64,000 nt of DNA. It comes from Paragordius varius (Eukaryota > Nematomorpha). Made by a program: the position numbers and the translations under genes. The number at the start of each line of letters is the position of its first letter. Within the stretch, counting starts at the first letter, position 1. The notes below the pieces were generated by a model. It saw only the letters and a list, made by a program, of their open reading frames with translations, was not told the origin of the DNA and did not search any database. Location: assembly GCA_964247055.1 (NCBI GenBank), contig OZ176052.1, positions 8,184,001 to 8,248,000 of the forward strand, given 5' to 3'. This document shows positions 13,167 through 28,300 of the stretch, piece after piece.

Positions 13167-13295
13167 TGTACATATGATTTAAAATTTAGTTTCTCTACCC
13201 ACATTTTGCATATAGTTAATATAGTCAGTTTAATATTAAAGTCCCAGAACCTTTTAGGACTATATTTATTTTTTATTTGTAAATAAATGTACATA
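13167..13295 (+). promoter_or_regulatory. Cluster of three Pumilio-binding-element matches (TGTANATA)
   Basis: TGTACATA at 13167-13174, TGTAAATA at 13278-13285 and TGTACATA at 13288-13295 all fit UGUANAUA, the recognition sequence of PUF proteins with the repeat code seen in this gene. They lie within 165 nt upstream of the first Pumilio start codon, on the sense strand. If they are in the 5' UTR they could allow self-binding. AT-rich DNA produces such 8-mers by chance every few kb, so the cluster rather than a single site is the point. Confidence 0.35.
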
Positions 13296-13329
13296 TATTA
13301 AATTTAATATATTTAAAATAAACCTATCC

Positions 13330-16300
13330 ATGCATGAAGTAGCCTCATCTTTTTGGCGAAGCTCTCACAATGATTTAGAAAATAATAATGTAAAAACAAT
13401 CATTCACCCTACTAATGGATTGATCCGATCACACGATGATGCTAATGTAGCATATTTTTTTCAACGAACTACAAAAAAATTCATTGGCAACAAACTTTCC
13501 TTTATTAAACTTCATAATGGGCACTCTAATTCATTACAGGTATAAACGTTTTTATTATTTATTATGACCACATATGTTTTTTTTATTTTTGATAAACTTA
13601 TTTTTAGAAGATTACACCTCTCTTTTTTGGCATATTTCCAGCTACCATTGGTGAATTTTATTCTACATAATTAGTGTATTGATCTTATTGTTAGATTTTA
13701 ATCTTTATGCCTAAAATACAATATACACATTATAAATAACTAAATTTTTGCCAAAACATTTTTCGGATTGAACACAAAATGTAGATTTATTTCCAGATTT
13801 TCTGGCAGATATCTAATTCAAGTTTTATTTCAATTTTTGTTTAAATATGTGAGAAAAAGAGTTCCTTCTATTGTAAAACAGTTAACTGACTGCTTCCGTA
13901 TAACTAATCTTCCCAGCCTATTTTTTATTAAACTTTTTTTCCTGAAACATTTTTTTGCTTATCTCTAAATGATTTTACATAATCAAATGAAATGATGGAA
14001 TACATATAAATACAGCTAAACCCTTAGCTGCTGTGTTTGTTCTCATTCTTTAATCGAATCTATCGCACTTTGATAAATGAATATATAAATATATATAATA
14101 TCATGTATTCTGATTAAAATTCCCCATAAATTTGTTTATATAAACCATATATAGAAAATATGTATTTTATTCTAATGATTAATTATAAACATTATATCTT
14201 TACAAATAAAAATAAATTCTATTGGGTTTTAAATATTTGGGGAGATGTGAAACGTTGGTAATATAGACGCATAACTTTTTGCTGAAGGGACGTAGTTTTT
14301 AAAGAAATATAATTTAATAAATTTAGGAAAACATCTAATTTAAATAAGAACGGGAAACTATTATTACTAAAGAAAAAGCCTTTATTTGCTTCTAATATGT
14401 AAAAGTTCTATTTTCCCAATCTATTGATTCGCTAAAATATCATATATTTTAACTTTAAGGTCGCGTTTAAACAATTTTATATTATTTATAATCTTTCAGG
14501 GGTTATGTAAATACAACCATACAACCACCCCTTTTTTTCAATGTCAGTACATTAATATTGACATTAATATCAAGCTATCCTTCATTTTTGCGTCAATCCA
14601 TAAAAATTATACTGCTGGTTGTACCTATTTATAATTTCCAAAGAATATATGCTAATATTTATTTTATTATGTTTTATAATCTCTGATATTGTATAGATAC
14701 AATTTAAAAATATTTTGAACGAGGATACAAAGTTTTAGTTACCCCATCCTATGTTAATATAATTTTTTTCATCGATCATAATATAAAATTTATAGGATGC
14801 TAACCAAAATATAAGTGTAAAACGTAACAGAAAACTTTCAGAAAATTCTGACCCCAGTTATAAATAGCTTCTATTATTCCCTGAAGAGATCTATAAAAGA
14901 TATAAAAATTGGAACACAATATTGAATAGGGTCATTTAAACAATAATAATTTGAGATTATTTAAAACCGAGCTTTTGGTTTTACAAACATTCAAATCATA
15001 TATTGATAATTTCAAAATTAATTCCATAATTTAAATGGTACTAATGTTCTTGTATGTGATTTTTACAAATATGTTTAAAACTTGGATACAACATTGGGGT
15101 CTTTGGGGACCCCATGCCTATTTAAAATCAATAATTTCCAAAAATATGAAACAAATTGAAACCATTGCAAAAGTTTGTACATATATAACATTGATGTACC
15201 GATATATAAAAAAGACTCACTAAAATTATACCTTAAGATAAAAATTTATTCGAAGACATGTCTGCATTAGCTAAATATAAAAATTATGCCAAATAAACCC
15301 TTTTTTTGTTTTCATCAATGTTAGGGGTGATTTAAATAAAAAATTAGCTTTAATTTAAGCGTTAGAATAAAATAAACACCATATTTTATAAATTTATTGT
15401 AAAATGAAAACGGCGTCGAAGTAGATTGATATGGAACTTTTAAACTAAATTTTATTTAGAGCTAATTTATATAATTTTTGTAGGGGAGAAACATTAATTT
15501 AAAGTGGAACTGTTTCTTTTAGCAGTTTTTTAAGAATTTCAATTTAAATATAGTCTGGGCTCCCTAGATACCCCAATTTGAATCGGAGTGTTAATATTGA
15601 ATAATATGTATAACGACATACTATATTAATTTTACTATTAGTGGCGGACTACTTTAATTTAATTAATTTTATCTTTGATCAATTTTCAATTAAAACTTGT
15701 TACCTTGCAAATTTTTTTGATTTTATATTCTAATTTTTATATTCCCTGTAAGAATGTGGAAACATATTAAGAAATAAAATATTGTAAAAATTAAGAGATC
15801 CCAACAATGCAGTGGAATGCATAAATTTATGTATATATGTAACTTGTTATTTTAAGTTTTTTGATTATTATGTATGGGAAGGAAGACAAATTTTGGCCCG
15901 TTAAGTTTAACTGCCTTAAAAATATTACCATAAGTGAGATCTTTTGTTATTTATTTTTAGCTAAGAATTAGCTAAAGATTATTGAAACCACGATTATATT
16001 TAAAATAGTACTAATGGCCCACGCCTTATTTGATATTATCTAGCATTTTCTACAACCTAGTTTTATTTTGCTAAGTATTTCTAACCTCCTGCTTTGCCAT
16101 TTTCACATATTGAGATCATAGTTTACAAAATCTTTTTGTGAATTTTAGCATACTTAAACAATTTAAAATTTAGAATATATTTGCGATAATGATATTAAAA
16201 TATTTTAAACTGGTATATATTGAGTTAAGGTCTCTCTCCCCATCACACTTCCATATACTTGTGGACGGACATTAAACTATTCTACATTATTTAGTCAATG

Positions 16301-19300
16301 AACTTTAATAAATCTAATTTTTTAACATATTTCGTATTTCTTACTATATGTATATATAAATTATGCCATAATTTAATGTGTGCATACATAATTTTTAAAT
16401 TATGAAATGAAATATGCACACACACAATACATGCGCTGACCAAATTTTTATTTAAAAAATATAATATGTATGTATAAACTTGGTCAAATTACTTTTTAAT
16501 CTAACAAATAATAATGAGAGGTTGGAATAGTCAAGAGGTATGTGACTTTAACCATGTTGGTATGTTGGACATTGGCGTTGCCTTTTTAATTTTTTTGCGA
16601 TATGCGTTTAATAGATTTAAAAAATTTAAATTGAACATTAATGTATATGCACACGATTGCAAGACTTCAACAATTAGGCAATCTTCATTCATAGTCACTG
16701 CGATTTTGTGTAATATTAAATGATAGATACCATCTTGGTACGACGGTTAAAATTATGCAAATTTAGAACATTTATTTTTTAGGTTATATCTGCCCTAAAG
16801 AGGCCAAAAGTTTTGATTATTATTGATTTACATGAATACATTGTTATTAAATCTATAAAACACTAAAAATACAGATTTTAAAGGCCGGTCTGACTAATGC
16901 CAGTCCTATATTCCTACGTAAAATCGCATATTTTAGAGTGTTGTTTTTTGTCATTCCTCATAGTTTTTGTAACTCTTTACTACTTGCTTTTCCGGAGCTA
17001 TTATGCTTTTTTTACCTAATCCGTAATTTAATTTTAATATATCCATACTATTTTCATAATTTAATTGGATTTTAGCTTTGTTAAGATTGAATATTAAACT
17101 TTACAGTTTTTTCCACACACATATGTATTTTTTCATTTTGCATGAGATATATGTAAATAAAATTGTAACAGTACATGAGTGTTTGTTATATATATGATAA
17201 GGTTAATGGCTCGGATCATCAGCTGTGCGTGCTTTGAGAATATCGTGCGTGGTGCTGGATATGTAAATTTTAATTAGAGATATATAATCAGGAATTACAA
17301 GAGATTATCATTCAAATACAAACCAAAATGCTAAAGATGTATAATTTAATTAACTTTTTAAAGATTTGAATATTTTTTGCAAATTAAATTTTGGTTGTTT
17401 AGAAATGTAAAATAATAATTAACCAGATGATATTAGTTTACTTAATACTTAAATAACAAAATGGTAACCTCTTAATTGAATGTTCCTGTTTAGATTTTCT
17501 AAGCATCTATATCCTTTAAAAAAATAGCAGTAACGAATAAGCTGAAACGATATTATTAACAAAAGTTATTCTATTCCAAAAAACTTAATTTAAAGTTAAT
17601 TCTAACATATATTTTGCCCTGAACCTAAAATTTGGACAGAGTTTATAAGATGATTTAAAGATATGGCTATAGGTTAAATTTTTCTGTCGAATGTGGATCC
17701 CGACAATTTTTTTTACAATATCCATATGAAGGATATGTGTTATTTACTGTTCTTAACAAAAAGCATAAATGTTAAATAAGACATATATAGTTATATTTAA
17801 TTACAACCCTTAGTGATTTACACCGTCGCTACCGTATCTGTATTTTAAGTTTTAATTTTATATTTGTGATCATTACCTTTCTTCCCATATCCAAATTATA
17901 CTTTTTAATACTCATTATTTCTTATGTGTTTGCCCTTTGGATATTTTTTTGGTAGTGTATATAGGCTTTTTTTATGGTGACACATAAAATATTTTATGTT
18001 TTTAAATAACATATATAATGAAAAGCCATTTGTGAACCCGTATGCTTTTAAATTTATTTCAGTGAAACAACCATTAAATGTTGCGAAAAGAATATTAAAA
18101 AACACTCATCTGTAAAATATTATTTTTTTTCCTTTTTTAAATTTATAGGCCATGCACAATGCGTTCTATATTTTCATAACAAATTTCTCGTAAATACTCC
18201 CTTAGGGGGCTACACTCTCAAGTTACACGTATATAAAACTCTAAGGAATATGTTGCTCTATAGGTATAATTAAAAAGCCCCTTATTTCTGCACATCATTG
18301 GTTCCGGCATCACTGTTTTACACCCTTAAAAATTATTATATTGTACTTTTTAAGAGATTATAAAATGAAAGTAGCAAAATTTTAAATTCTTTATGTGCGC
18401 TAAATTGAATTTCCTGAAACATAAATACGAACCGCGCTAAGAATGTTACGCTCAACTTACTAGCGATATGCCTATTTTTTAAATTAAATGTTCATCGTTT
18501 TTTCACAACCAAATTGTTGTGTCCATTTGTTTAACACTTAATGACCTTTTATTTTTTGTACGCGATGACATTTTGGGGGAGTTTTTTGCCCCAGGGCCTA
18601 AAATCGTTAACAAATTTCTGTTTTAAAGGTTGTTTTAGTTAAAAGTTTATTATCGAACCCTCCTCATGGAGCAAAAATTTTACACTTTTATATCTAGTGT
18701 CTCAAATTTCTATAAATCCAAAAAACATGATTGAAACAAACAGCTGATATTAAAATTACTAAATATCAAAAAATCGCTGGTAAACTAATTTGAAAAGTTT
18801 GCAAAGTTATTTATTTATATTTTTCAACATTAATATTTTGCCTATTGTAATGATTTAAAAAAATAAAGGGAAAAATCGCGGCGAAAAAGTTAGGGAGGAA
18901 AATTTTTATACGTTTCATTTTTTTAAATAAATTTTTTTGTATCATGCGTCTAAAAAGCTAAAGAAATCATTTTTACATTTGACCCAATGCTATTAATTTA
19001 GATGTCTCAGGGGTATAACTGCCCCAAAATGTCATGATTGTTAAATTTTAATATAATAAATGTTTAAAAATGGGAAAATGTCTTATAACTTTGTTTTTAG
19101 TTGCTTTTTTGAGTAACCATTTTCATTGCAAAAAAGATATTTTAGCCATCCAAAATAGTTTCTCAACCAATAATCTTCAGCATTTGTATTGCATAATTTG
19201 AAATATTTACTTAAATAGTGTATAGCATGAAAGCCCATCAATATAATTATAATTTTGGTATCAAATTTGTTAACAACATTACTAATTATTTGTGTAAAAC

Positions 19301-22300
19301 TGATTTCAATAAATATCACATATAATATTTTATTTTAACATTTAGGTTCGAAATGGTTCTAGTCCCGATAGTCAAAACGATATGGAGGCATTGGCACTCG
19401 AAACTATGCAGGTAACATATATTTATAATTGATAAAATTAAACCAGTGATACTCATTAGAAAAATTTGAAGGGCCGCATAAAATGCTTTTTTGCATCAAA
19501 GGGTGGATACTTATAAACTAAATATGTACACAAAGACTTTTTAAGGTTATACACATATGATTTGTAATAAAATCTTCTACAAAATGGACATAATCCAATA
19601 TTTTTTGAAAATTTGGTTTTTATAACAGACCATTTTTGAATTTAACGCCTCGATCTGAGTTGAAACATATCATTTGGCACATCTTGCCAAAACTTGAGAT
19701 TTGATTTAAATATCATTATGATCAATAAATTCAGATTTTTATGATAAAAACTAAAGCATAAATTTCAAAAAAGCATGAATTTTTCTCATAAATTAAAATC
19801 TCTAAATAAGAAATTACTATACTGAAAAATGAATATCGATCCTACTCAAGATTTTTAAAAACAAAACAAAAACTTTTAATTCAGGGCCATAAAAAAGTAC
19901 TTTTAGGACCCGTTGGCCGTGGTTTGAGTATCGCTGAATTAAACTGTTAAACTACACTTTTTCCATTTTGTCGCGTAAGATTTGACTATACAATGAAATT
20001 AATTATTTTAAATGATAAAATATTTCTTGGACCCTGGGACAAGGTGGGTAAAAGACAATTGTTTTATTATATGCGTCATAGTTGTCTATAAAATTATCAA
20101 CCAAAATTGTTTTATATCAGTGTATCCTTATTTATTTAATAAAACTAATAATATTAATATATAAATCATTTTAGTTAAATTACATAATGATAATTACTAT
20201 GAGAATGATAATATTGTATCTCTCTCGTATATTTATGACTAAATTAGAAAGACAGTAGAAAAAGAGAGTTGATTTGATGAGTAAAATTTTTCTTACTAGG
20301 TTAATATGTCATCATCATGAATTTTGTATTGTTGTTTTATGATTGTATAATGTTTAGTAACAGAAAACTCTAAATGTGAACGAAAAAAATTTACACAGTT
20401 ATTATTGTCTTATGTTGTTTAGATATAAATACAAACAGGAATATTTTCAAATTTACTTACTTTTAATTCTTTCTTCTGATATTGTTGTAATTAAAGACAC
20501 TCAATTTATGTCATACATTCGAACGTTTGTTTATTATTTCCTTCCTTTTAAAGATTCACTCAGTTAGTTAGTTTGTTTGTTAATAAGTAAGTTTTAATTC
20601 ACTACAGAATATAAATTAATTTAATTTTTGTTGTCAATAATATATTGTAATCAAGGAACAACATTATATATTTTTAATGGAATTAGTAGGAAAAAAAGCG
20701 GAAAGTGAAAGTTTATTGCTAATTTATAAGTTCTATTGTGAAGGAAGCGCCTAAATAAATTAAAGAATAACTTGATGAATATACATCAATAGTTGGGAAA
20801 TTATTATGTTTGTCCGCATTCCTTTCTTAATCTACAAAATTATAATAGAATTTACCTATTGCTCAATCCGCTATCAAAAAGATTTATTTTAATTTTACTA
20901 GTCCGATCATATGGATTCCCATTTTTGTATAAATTTTATTTTTTGGCCATAAAACATGCAGTGTGAAAAAAAAATTCCTAACATCTGATATCTTAAATAA
21001 TTTTTGGATATCAAATATCACTATTTTATTGTGATCCTAAAAGCGAGTTATAAATAGATGTAAAATTGCAAATGCACGTTTTCTTATTACAACCATTTTC
21101 CGAAAAAAAATTTCATATCAATGCCCTTCACTATATGACATTGTTGGAAAACACATCGTTTTAAAAACCACGCCAATAATTTACTCAGAAGCACATCATT
21201 TTTAAGTAATTTATGGTATTTAGGTTTAAATAAGTGCAGTTTAACTGGTGGAGTTAAAGAGTTGGTAATATATAACATTAGTAAAAACATTTTGATGTTA
21301 AAATTTAAACAGTTACACAATACCATTAATTAGAATATGCCACAAAATCAAGCAGGGTAAAAATATTAGACATCAAATATCAAATCTGAATTCAATCATG
21401 GTAACTTTCACAAAGTTACTAATAAATAAATGTCCCTGATGTTAACGAATCTTTTGTTTGATTGGATGAAACATGCCGTTTTTTTGGTATGCCTTTCAAA
21501 AGGTTCTCATCACATGATAAGAAAATTTAATCCTTACAAAGAAATCAGGTCTATTAACAATTTATAAATAAGATTTGCTAATACCATTCCTATGGCAAAA
21601 ACATCAAAGAACTTACAAGAGCTGATAGATGAGGAAAGTTAACATATGATTCTAGGGTTTAACCTTAGGAAAACTAAAAATAGGAAATATCACGATAAGG
21701 CGTACGGATATAGAAGTGAAATAATTTAATTTTTGGTAGCTATAATAACACAACTACTAATAATTAGGAGAAGTGGCTAAACTGAACTCGGTAAAATATG
21801 GAAAAAATAAGTAATCCTGCCATGTATGGGTGTGGAGTTGGATTCCAAAAAAGAATGTAAATTTACTCTGCTTTTTAGTTTTTTAAATCACCCTAAAACA
21901 ATCGAAAGATGTTGGACTTATTATTGCTAATTGTAATTTATTAGTGAAAGCTATTGAAAAATGAACCACTGGACGAGCATATAGATGTCTAGTTAAAAGA
22001 ATTTTTTTTAGATTTAGTGATAAAATAAAAGAATGTTGGTCATTTTGCTCACTAATTTTGAATCCGCCATAAACGGACAAAATATCAATTTGTTTAATGG
22101 TTACAATGTATTCTTAACACATGTATAAACTGTGTGTGAACTATTTAACCAAACCTGTAAAATTACCTTCTTTTTTTAGATTTTTTAATTAATTTTCAAC
22201 CTAATTTTTACCTATTTATGCATTTTGATTTTACGTTCCGCATATTCTGTTTATCATTTATGATAGATCCCATTAACGGCTAAAAGGATATGGGGTAATG

Positions 22301-25300
22301 ATAACTCCGCTTCATCGAACTACGACCGTGATAATCGTGATGGATTTGCTGCAAATGGTGAAAATAAATCTGGTGGGCATAATCACTTAAATAATCATCA
22401 CCTAAATGATTCAACGAGTGTGGATCAAAATGCGATTTGTATTACATTGGAAAACAGCAATGAAAATACCGACACTTCAGTAAAAACTGTAAACACCACA
22501 CCTGGCTTATTTTTTGAAACCAATGGATACTGGAACACGAGTAGCCCGTGGAAGAATGTGACTTCAAACGGCGATGGTTAGTTTTTTTATATATTTGCTA
22601 TTTTTGAACCTGACCCACAGAAATTATAATTATTAATTTTGGTAATCATTACATATGTTGGGATATGTTACAAAATTACTTATGTTATAATGTAATTTAT
22701 GCTATTTTTAATATGGAATGATTTTAAAGTCTAGAGCAGGGATGTCCAGCATGCTGCCTGCGAAAAAATTGGAAATCCATAATTTGCAAGAATATGCTCT
22801 TTAAATCTTAGTAAAATTGATATTTCTAAATAAATTTTTGAATAAGTCTAATAGGCAACTACAAAAAATTGTTATATTGTATTTGAATTTTACAATCTTA
22901 TGTTTATCTATATTAAAATATCATAAAACCCCATACATTTTAAATGCGGCTCGTGAAACCATTTATGTTCAACACTCCTGGGCTAGAGTATATCATAAAG
23001 TTGTCTCACAATATCCAATTTTTTTTCTAGCCGTGGCTCTATTTTTTAATTATTTAAGTAGTAGAAAATAAAAAAATAATACCTGATTTATAATTTGCGT
23101 GTGGACACGCAAAGTTACCACAACTTATATATATAAACAAATCGTATCGATTTTTAGTTGCATAATAAATGTCAACTACACAATAATAAAAAAAGGTGGT
23201 TAGTACAGAAAACTATGAATTTCAAACAGCTATATTGTTGGGTGTAAAGTTAGTTTTGATAGGTGAATAGAAAAAAGTTTTTAGGAGTACAAATTATGTA
23301 CTTAGCCAAAATATTTTACATTTTTACATCATTTACATTTTCTCTAATCACTGATAAAAAAATTATTTTCTATTGTATCAACATAGATGTGACATTGAAA
23401 ATGGTCACGTTGTTTAAATGAGACGACCGTTTTTAAGGTCATACATTGTATTTTGTCAAAATTTTATTGGGCAAATTATTTGTTTACTTTACATTTCCTT
23501 GACATATTTATGGTGTAAATTTTGGTTTTCTCCGTTTTAACTGATGATATATTATAATTGACTAAATTGCCTATAATTGATTAATTTTAATTTTGAAAAC
23601 TAGTTTGTGTTTTAATCATATGAGAAAACGTTCTGTCCTAAATACTTTAAAAATACTGATTATATAAAAAGAAACTAAAGTCGAATTATTATACTAGACA
23701 CAACACATTTTGACTTTTTTTAAGGGCCATTCTTGTAAAATTAAAATTTATTTCATTAAAGTCATAAATAGTATATATGAAAAAAATGGTCTAACACCTA
23801 AGAATTTTTTCATTAGGGTTTGTAGAATATTTTTGGCCCCGATTTAACATTAAATTCGAAATTTTTAAAATTAAAAATTTTAGATATTGAGCCATTTTGA
23901 TATCATTTGAAAGAGCGCGAAAGACTGAATCTTTCGAACGGTACTTAGTCATTTAAATCCATCTGATGTAAAAGTTATTTGGTTTTATATGGTTAAAATT
24001 TCAACCCTTAACGCTTCGCGGGTTTGTCGCTTCCTGTGTCCAATATTAACTATCGATTTATAACATATCAGTATGCATTTTATACATTTTTCATTACTAT
24101 TTTGAATGATATATTTATTGCATTGGGCATTTGTTGTATTTTTTAGTTAAAATTTTAATAAACATAATCATAAAAAAATCAAGTTATACAAAATTCTTAG
24201 GTGGAATTATAATTTTTATTTTAGATTTACTGTTAAAATGATAGTAGATATTAGAAAATCCAAAAAACTCGGGTGACAGATATATTTGTTGTCTAATGTT
24301 ATAATTTGTCGCAAAAAAATGTATAATGACGAATTAATTTTTAAGATATTAAATCTTTATCAAATGGTAATAAGCTAAAATTATGGATACTTTGAAAATT
24401 ATTAATTAATTTAGTTTAGAGATAAGATTAGTTTATACGGGACTTGGTAATGTACAATAGGTAGTTTTTAGTTCAAACAAAAAAAAAAACATGTTAAAAA
24501 AGAAAATAAACTATATCATTCCAAGTATTATTTTCTAAATTACTTTTTCCCCGTTTGGGTATATGAATCAATATTTTAAATACTAGATCAAGTGTGTCCA
24601 ACACAAATGGCATTGCGAACCGCGTTTTTGACTTAAAAAATCTGGCAGGCCCAATTTGAAATATATATTATTTGGTTTATTCAATTTAACAATTTTTACT
24701 ATTTTTTGCCAATTAAGTAGTGTTAATTGGAAAAATTGTTTGAGAAATATCAATTTGACTAAGATTTTTTTAAAATTATTTTTTCAAATTATGGATTTCC
24801 AAATTTTTTGCCGCCGCATATACAGTCTCAGAGGGCCGCTTGGCAGATACCCCTGTACTAGATCGTCTCGAGTTAAATTATATAATATAATAACAATGTT
24901 CATAAGGTAGAAAAAAATTTACGCTAGTAAGTTTTTTAAATATTTGGGTATCTGATTTTATGAAAAAAATTATCTTTTAATATCGACACTTGATATCTTC
25001 AATAAATATTAGTTTTATAAAGTGATGGTCAGTAGTACATATATTATTAAGATCGATAAAAAGATTTCAATTTTTTAAGCACTTAGTAAATTGCACGCAC
25101 ACTATCTTTAAATTTAATAATAGGCGAAACTCTAACTGTTGCGGATAAAACAAGAAATACACGTGAACCAAAAACACCTTTACATTTGGAAGATGATCCA
25201 TCTTTGGATGTAAGTATGGCTGAATACGTACTCAATAATCAAAATGGTTTAGTCAATGGCGACGATTGTTTCTTTGAAAAAAATATAGAAAATAGAAAAG

Positions 25301-28300
25301 TTAACTATATACCTATTTTTTTATCATCTAGCTATGTATTTTTATATTTAACGATGTGTATTTTATCAAACCCTATAGGTTTCAAAACAAGCTTTTTTCA
25401 ATAGCTCATTCACATATGAAAACGATAATTTGGGATATGGGAAATCACATGCAAATAATGGGCAAGTCCACCTTTATATAAATAATACGAATCGATAAAA
25501 ATTGGCTATATTTTTTCTTTTTTTCCCTAGATATCAGAACGACCATGCTAACAACATGGATCCTATGATAAACTCAGAGAGTTTATCAAACGTTTCATTC
25601 TCAAAGAATTCTTTGGGCGCTGTTTTGAAAGATGCTTGTCTTTTACCCAATTTGCAGGAGGATGGTGGTGCTGTTAAAAATGCTTTAAGGAAGAATACGA
25701 GTACTTTATCATCCGACTGCCTTTGTTGTTCAAAGCTATGTGGCGTTGGTAACTCAGGCACCAATAATGGCTGTGATGGACCATTTTCTGCTCATACAAC
25801 ACCTCTACATGCTACTAATGCGCATTACAATGGGAGAAGATCAAGGCTGTATGGGATCATAGACAATAAATTAAACCATGATGACCATTGTCCCTTGAAT
25901 CGGAATAAATTGTTTAATGGGATATCATCTCTTAATCATTTATCACAAACACCACCACTTGCAACAGGAATACGTTCTTCGCCACTTTCCAATAACATTG
26001 CTGCAGATGGGTTAAAGGGAGCGAATTCAGTTGAAAACATCAAAGAATCAGTTACCTCCGAAAAGGATGCGAAAACTGTTTTGGATGCCAAAAATATGTC
26101 GATTCTCGCTAACCTATTTGGCGAAAGAACGTCTAAATTGTTTAATACAACAAATGTATTTGACCAAAATAAACTCCTACCATTTGTGTCAGAAAAATCA
26201 AGTAGCGGAATGTTTGATAAAAAAGCGGACACCGATTTATCATATCTTACAACTTCGTCCCCATTATCAGCCCTACTGTTTTCAGGTAACACTACTAAAC
26301 ACAATAAATCTCTTGATCAAAATGGGTCGTCTTGTCAACACAACAGTACTTCATCCTTTTCGACAGAAAATAATATAAGTGCAAGCACTACGAGTGGTAT
26401 ACAAAAAAATATGAGTGATCTTTCCGAAATATCATTCAATTTTCCCTCTCCGCCACACTTTAACAATATCGATCAGATTATTCAAAATATGAATGTGCTT
26501 GAAAATAATATATCATTCAATGGCTCGTCATCCAAGGATCAATCGAATTCATCGCATAGTAGTTCTTACAATACCTACCTTAAACCACATCAGGGTTCAA
26601 GAATATTACCGCTTTTTTCTCCAATTAAGCCCGTTGAAGCTGCAGATCACGAATGTGATAAACAGATGGTCCCTACCCCTCCTAGCGAAGGCCTAGACAA
26701 TTTTAACCAAGAATCTGAACACTTTTCGGGTAAAAATGATACTTGTTACAACGCTAATAACCATAAAAAAGATAATCAACCACCAACCTATGACTTTAAT
26801 GCAGCGGCCGCTCTACTTTCCCCGGTTTTTGCTGCGGCCGTCGCTGCAGCCACAAACAGCAAAAACGATTCCCATATAAATGTAATATTTAACCTTGCTT
26901 TATATTATGGCTTATGATATTCTTTAAGATTTGCCCTTCTAATGTTTTTCTTACAAATTTTTTATATGTTCTAAATTTAGGAAACTAATGAAAAGTTAGA
27001 TAAATCCTTGAAAGAGTTGACAGCAAATGTTAAATCATCGACAAATAAATTGGAATCCGGACACGCAAATATTACCAGCATGCCTTCGTCAAATACCCCG
27101 TTTTGGTTTGCATCACCACAACATTATCAACAATATGTTGCGGCCCTACTTATGGCACAACAACAAAGCAGTCAAATTAATACTAATCAAAATGGTATAA
27201 TTAATCATATTTTTACTTAAATTTATATTTAACGTTTTTTCATTCAATATATAATTATTTAGTTTATTGACATTCCGCACATTTTTTGTTTAACTAGTTT
27301 TTTTCCAAAGAGTTGATTAATTAGAATGGTGACCGATTTTTTATATATATTTTTTTCAGAACTAGCTGTTTAAAATAATTATAATGTAATGGAGTTATCA
27401 TATACACCCGGATCTACAATATGTGGTATTGAATAATTTAGCGAAATTTTTATGAAGATTGTATATTAAGACATTTTGTGACCTTTGTTCTTAGCGCGTT
27501 TTTTTATTCACTAAACGCCACAAAGAGGTATTAATTTTATATTGTTGTGTTGAAAAATGATTTAATAATTAAAATCCACGTAATGCGGTGATCACCAACC
27601 TTAGGGCCTGAAAAATTTTAATTGGAAGCGTGAGAAACCATAACTTTTGGAATTTGATGATGAGAGACCAATAGGATAAAATTAAGAATGTATCTTCTCA
27701 ATTATTTATATTCTAGGAATAAGTCTACAACAATCTCTCTACCTGTATCAACAATATTTGATCCACCATTTTCAACATCAATATCAACAACAGATGCAAC
27801 ATCAACAGTTTGTACCATTACCTTCATCCAATTGTAATGGTATTAATCTCGGACCTCATAGTACATGGGCCACCCTGACTGAAACTAGTACACAACAAAC
27901 GGGTATTTTTTACCCTAATTTTTATTCAAATTTTTGAAGATTATATTATATTTTGTTTTTATCATAATTAAGGCCTAAACACAAAATTTTATTTTGGTTA
28001 CTAACAACCCCTAGATATAATATTGATGTTTTAATTTTATTGTAATACCAGTTTTTCCAACATATTTGACAATTTTGAAATATGCCTGATTTCTAGATTC
28101 ACCGTTGCCTGCACATTTATCAAATAAAGCTGTTCAACAAGAGACCGTTTACTCACCTCGAAAGTTACAATATGCCTCGGCATATGCAGCCATGTATCAA
28201 CAATATTTGGCATCTATTAATGGAACTAATTATTCGAATATGGCTCCTAATGCAATGGCTAATACATCTGACAATAATCAATCTGGTAGCGGAGTACTCT

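Larger units (their letters stand above)
13540..19345 (+). other. Pumilio intron 1 (5.8 kb) and its contents
   Basis: The donor CAG|GTATAA and acceptor TTTAG|GTTCG join LQ to VRNG in phase 0. Contents: unremarkable AT-rich DNA to about 15070, a family B repeat (15075-15600), more AT-rich DNA, and a piggyBac-like MITE (18535-19040). A less AT-rich patch near 17205-17265 has no usable ORF. Short frames such as 13768-13968 and 17905-18105 lack coding character. Confidence 0.6.
22577..25123 (+). other. Pumilio intron 3 (2.5 kb)
   Basis: Donor GATG|GTTAGT and acceptor AATAATAG|GCGAAAC, phase 1. It holds two hAT MITEs (22737-22980 and 24589-24855). The stretch 22981-24588 has no gene; a less AT-rich segment at 23880-24060 (with CTTAACGCTTCGCGGGTTTG) looks like part of an unassigned repeat. 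Confidence 0.55.

Noticed and set aside
17205-17265. Less AT-rich patch in Pumilio intron 1 that might be an alternative exon or tRNA
   Set aside because: No cloverleaf arms with a proper T-loop, and no splice-flanked frame matching the PUM family.
25936-26696. Alternative frames over Pumilio exon 6 (for example 122 codons on the minus strand)
   Set aside because: They are shadows of a 450-residue exon whose frame joins conserved PUM segments on both sides.
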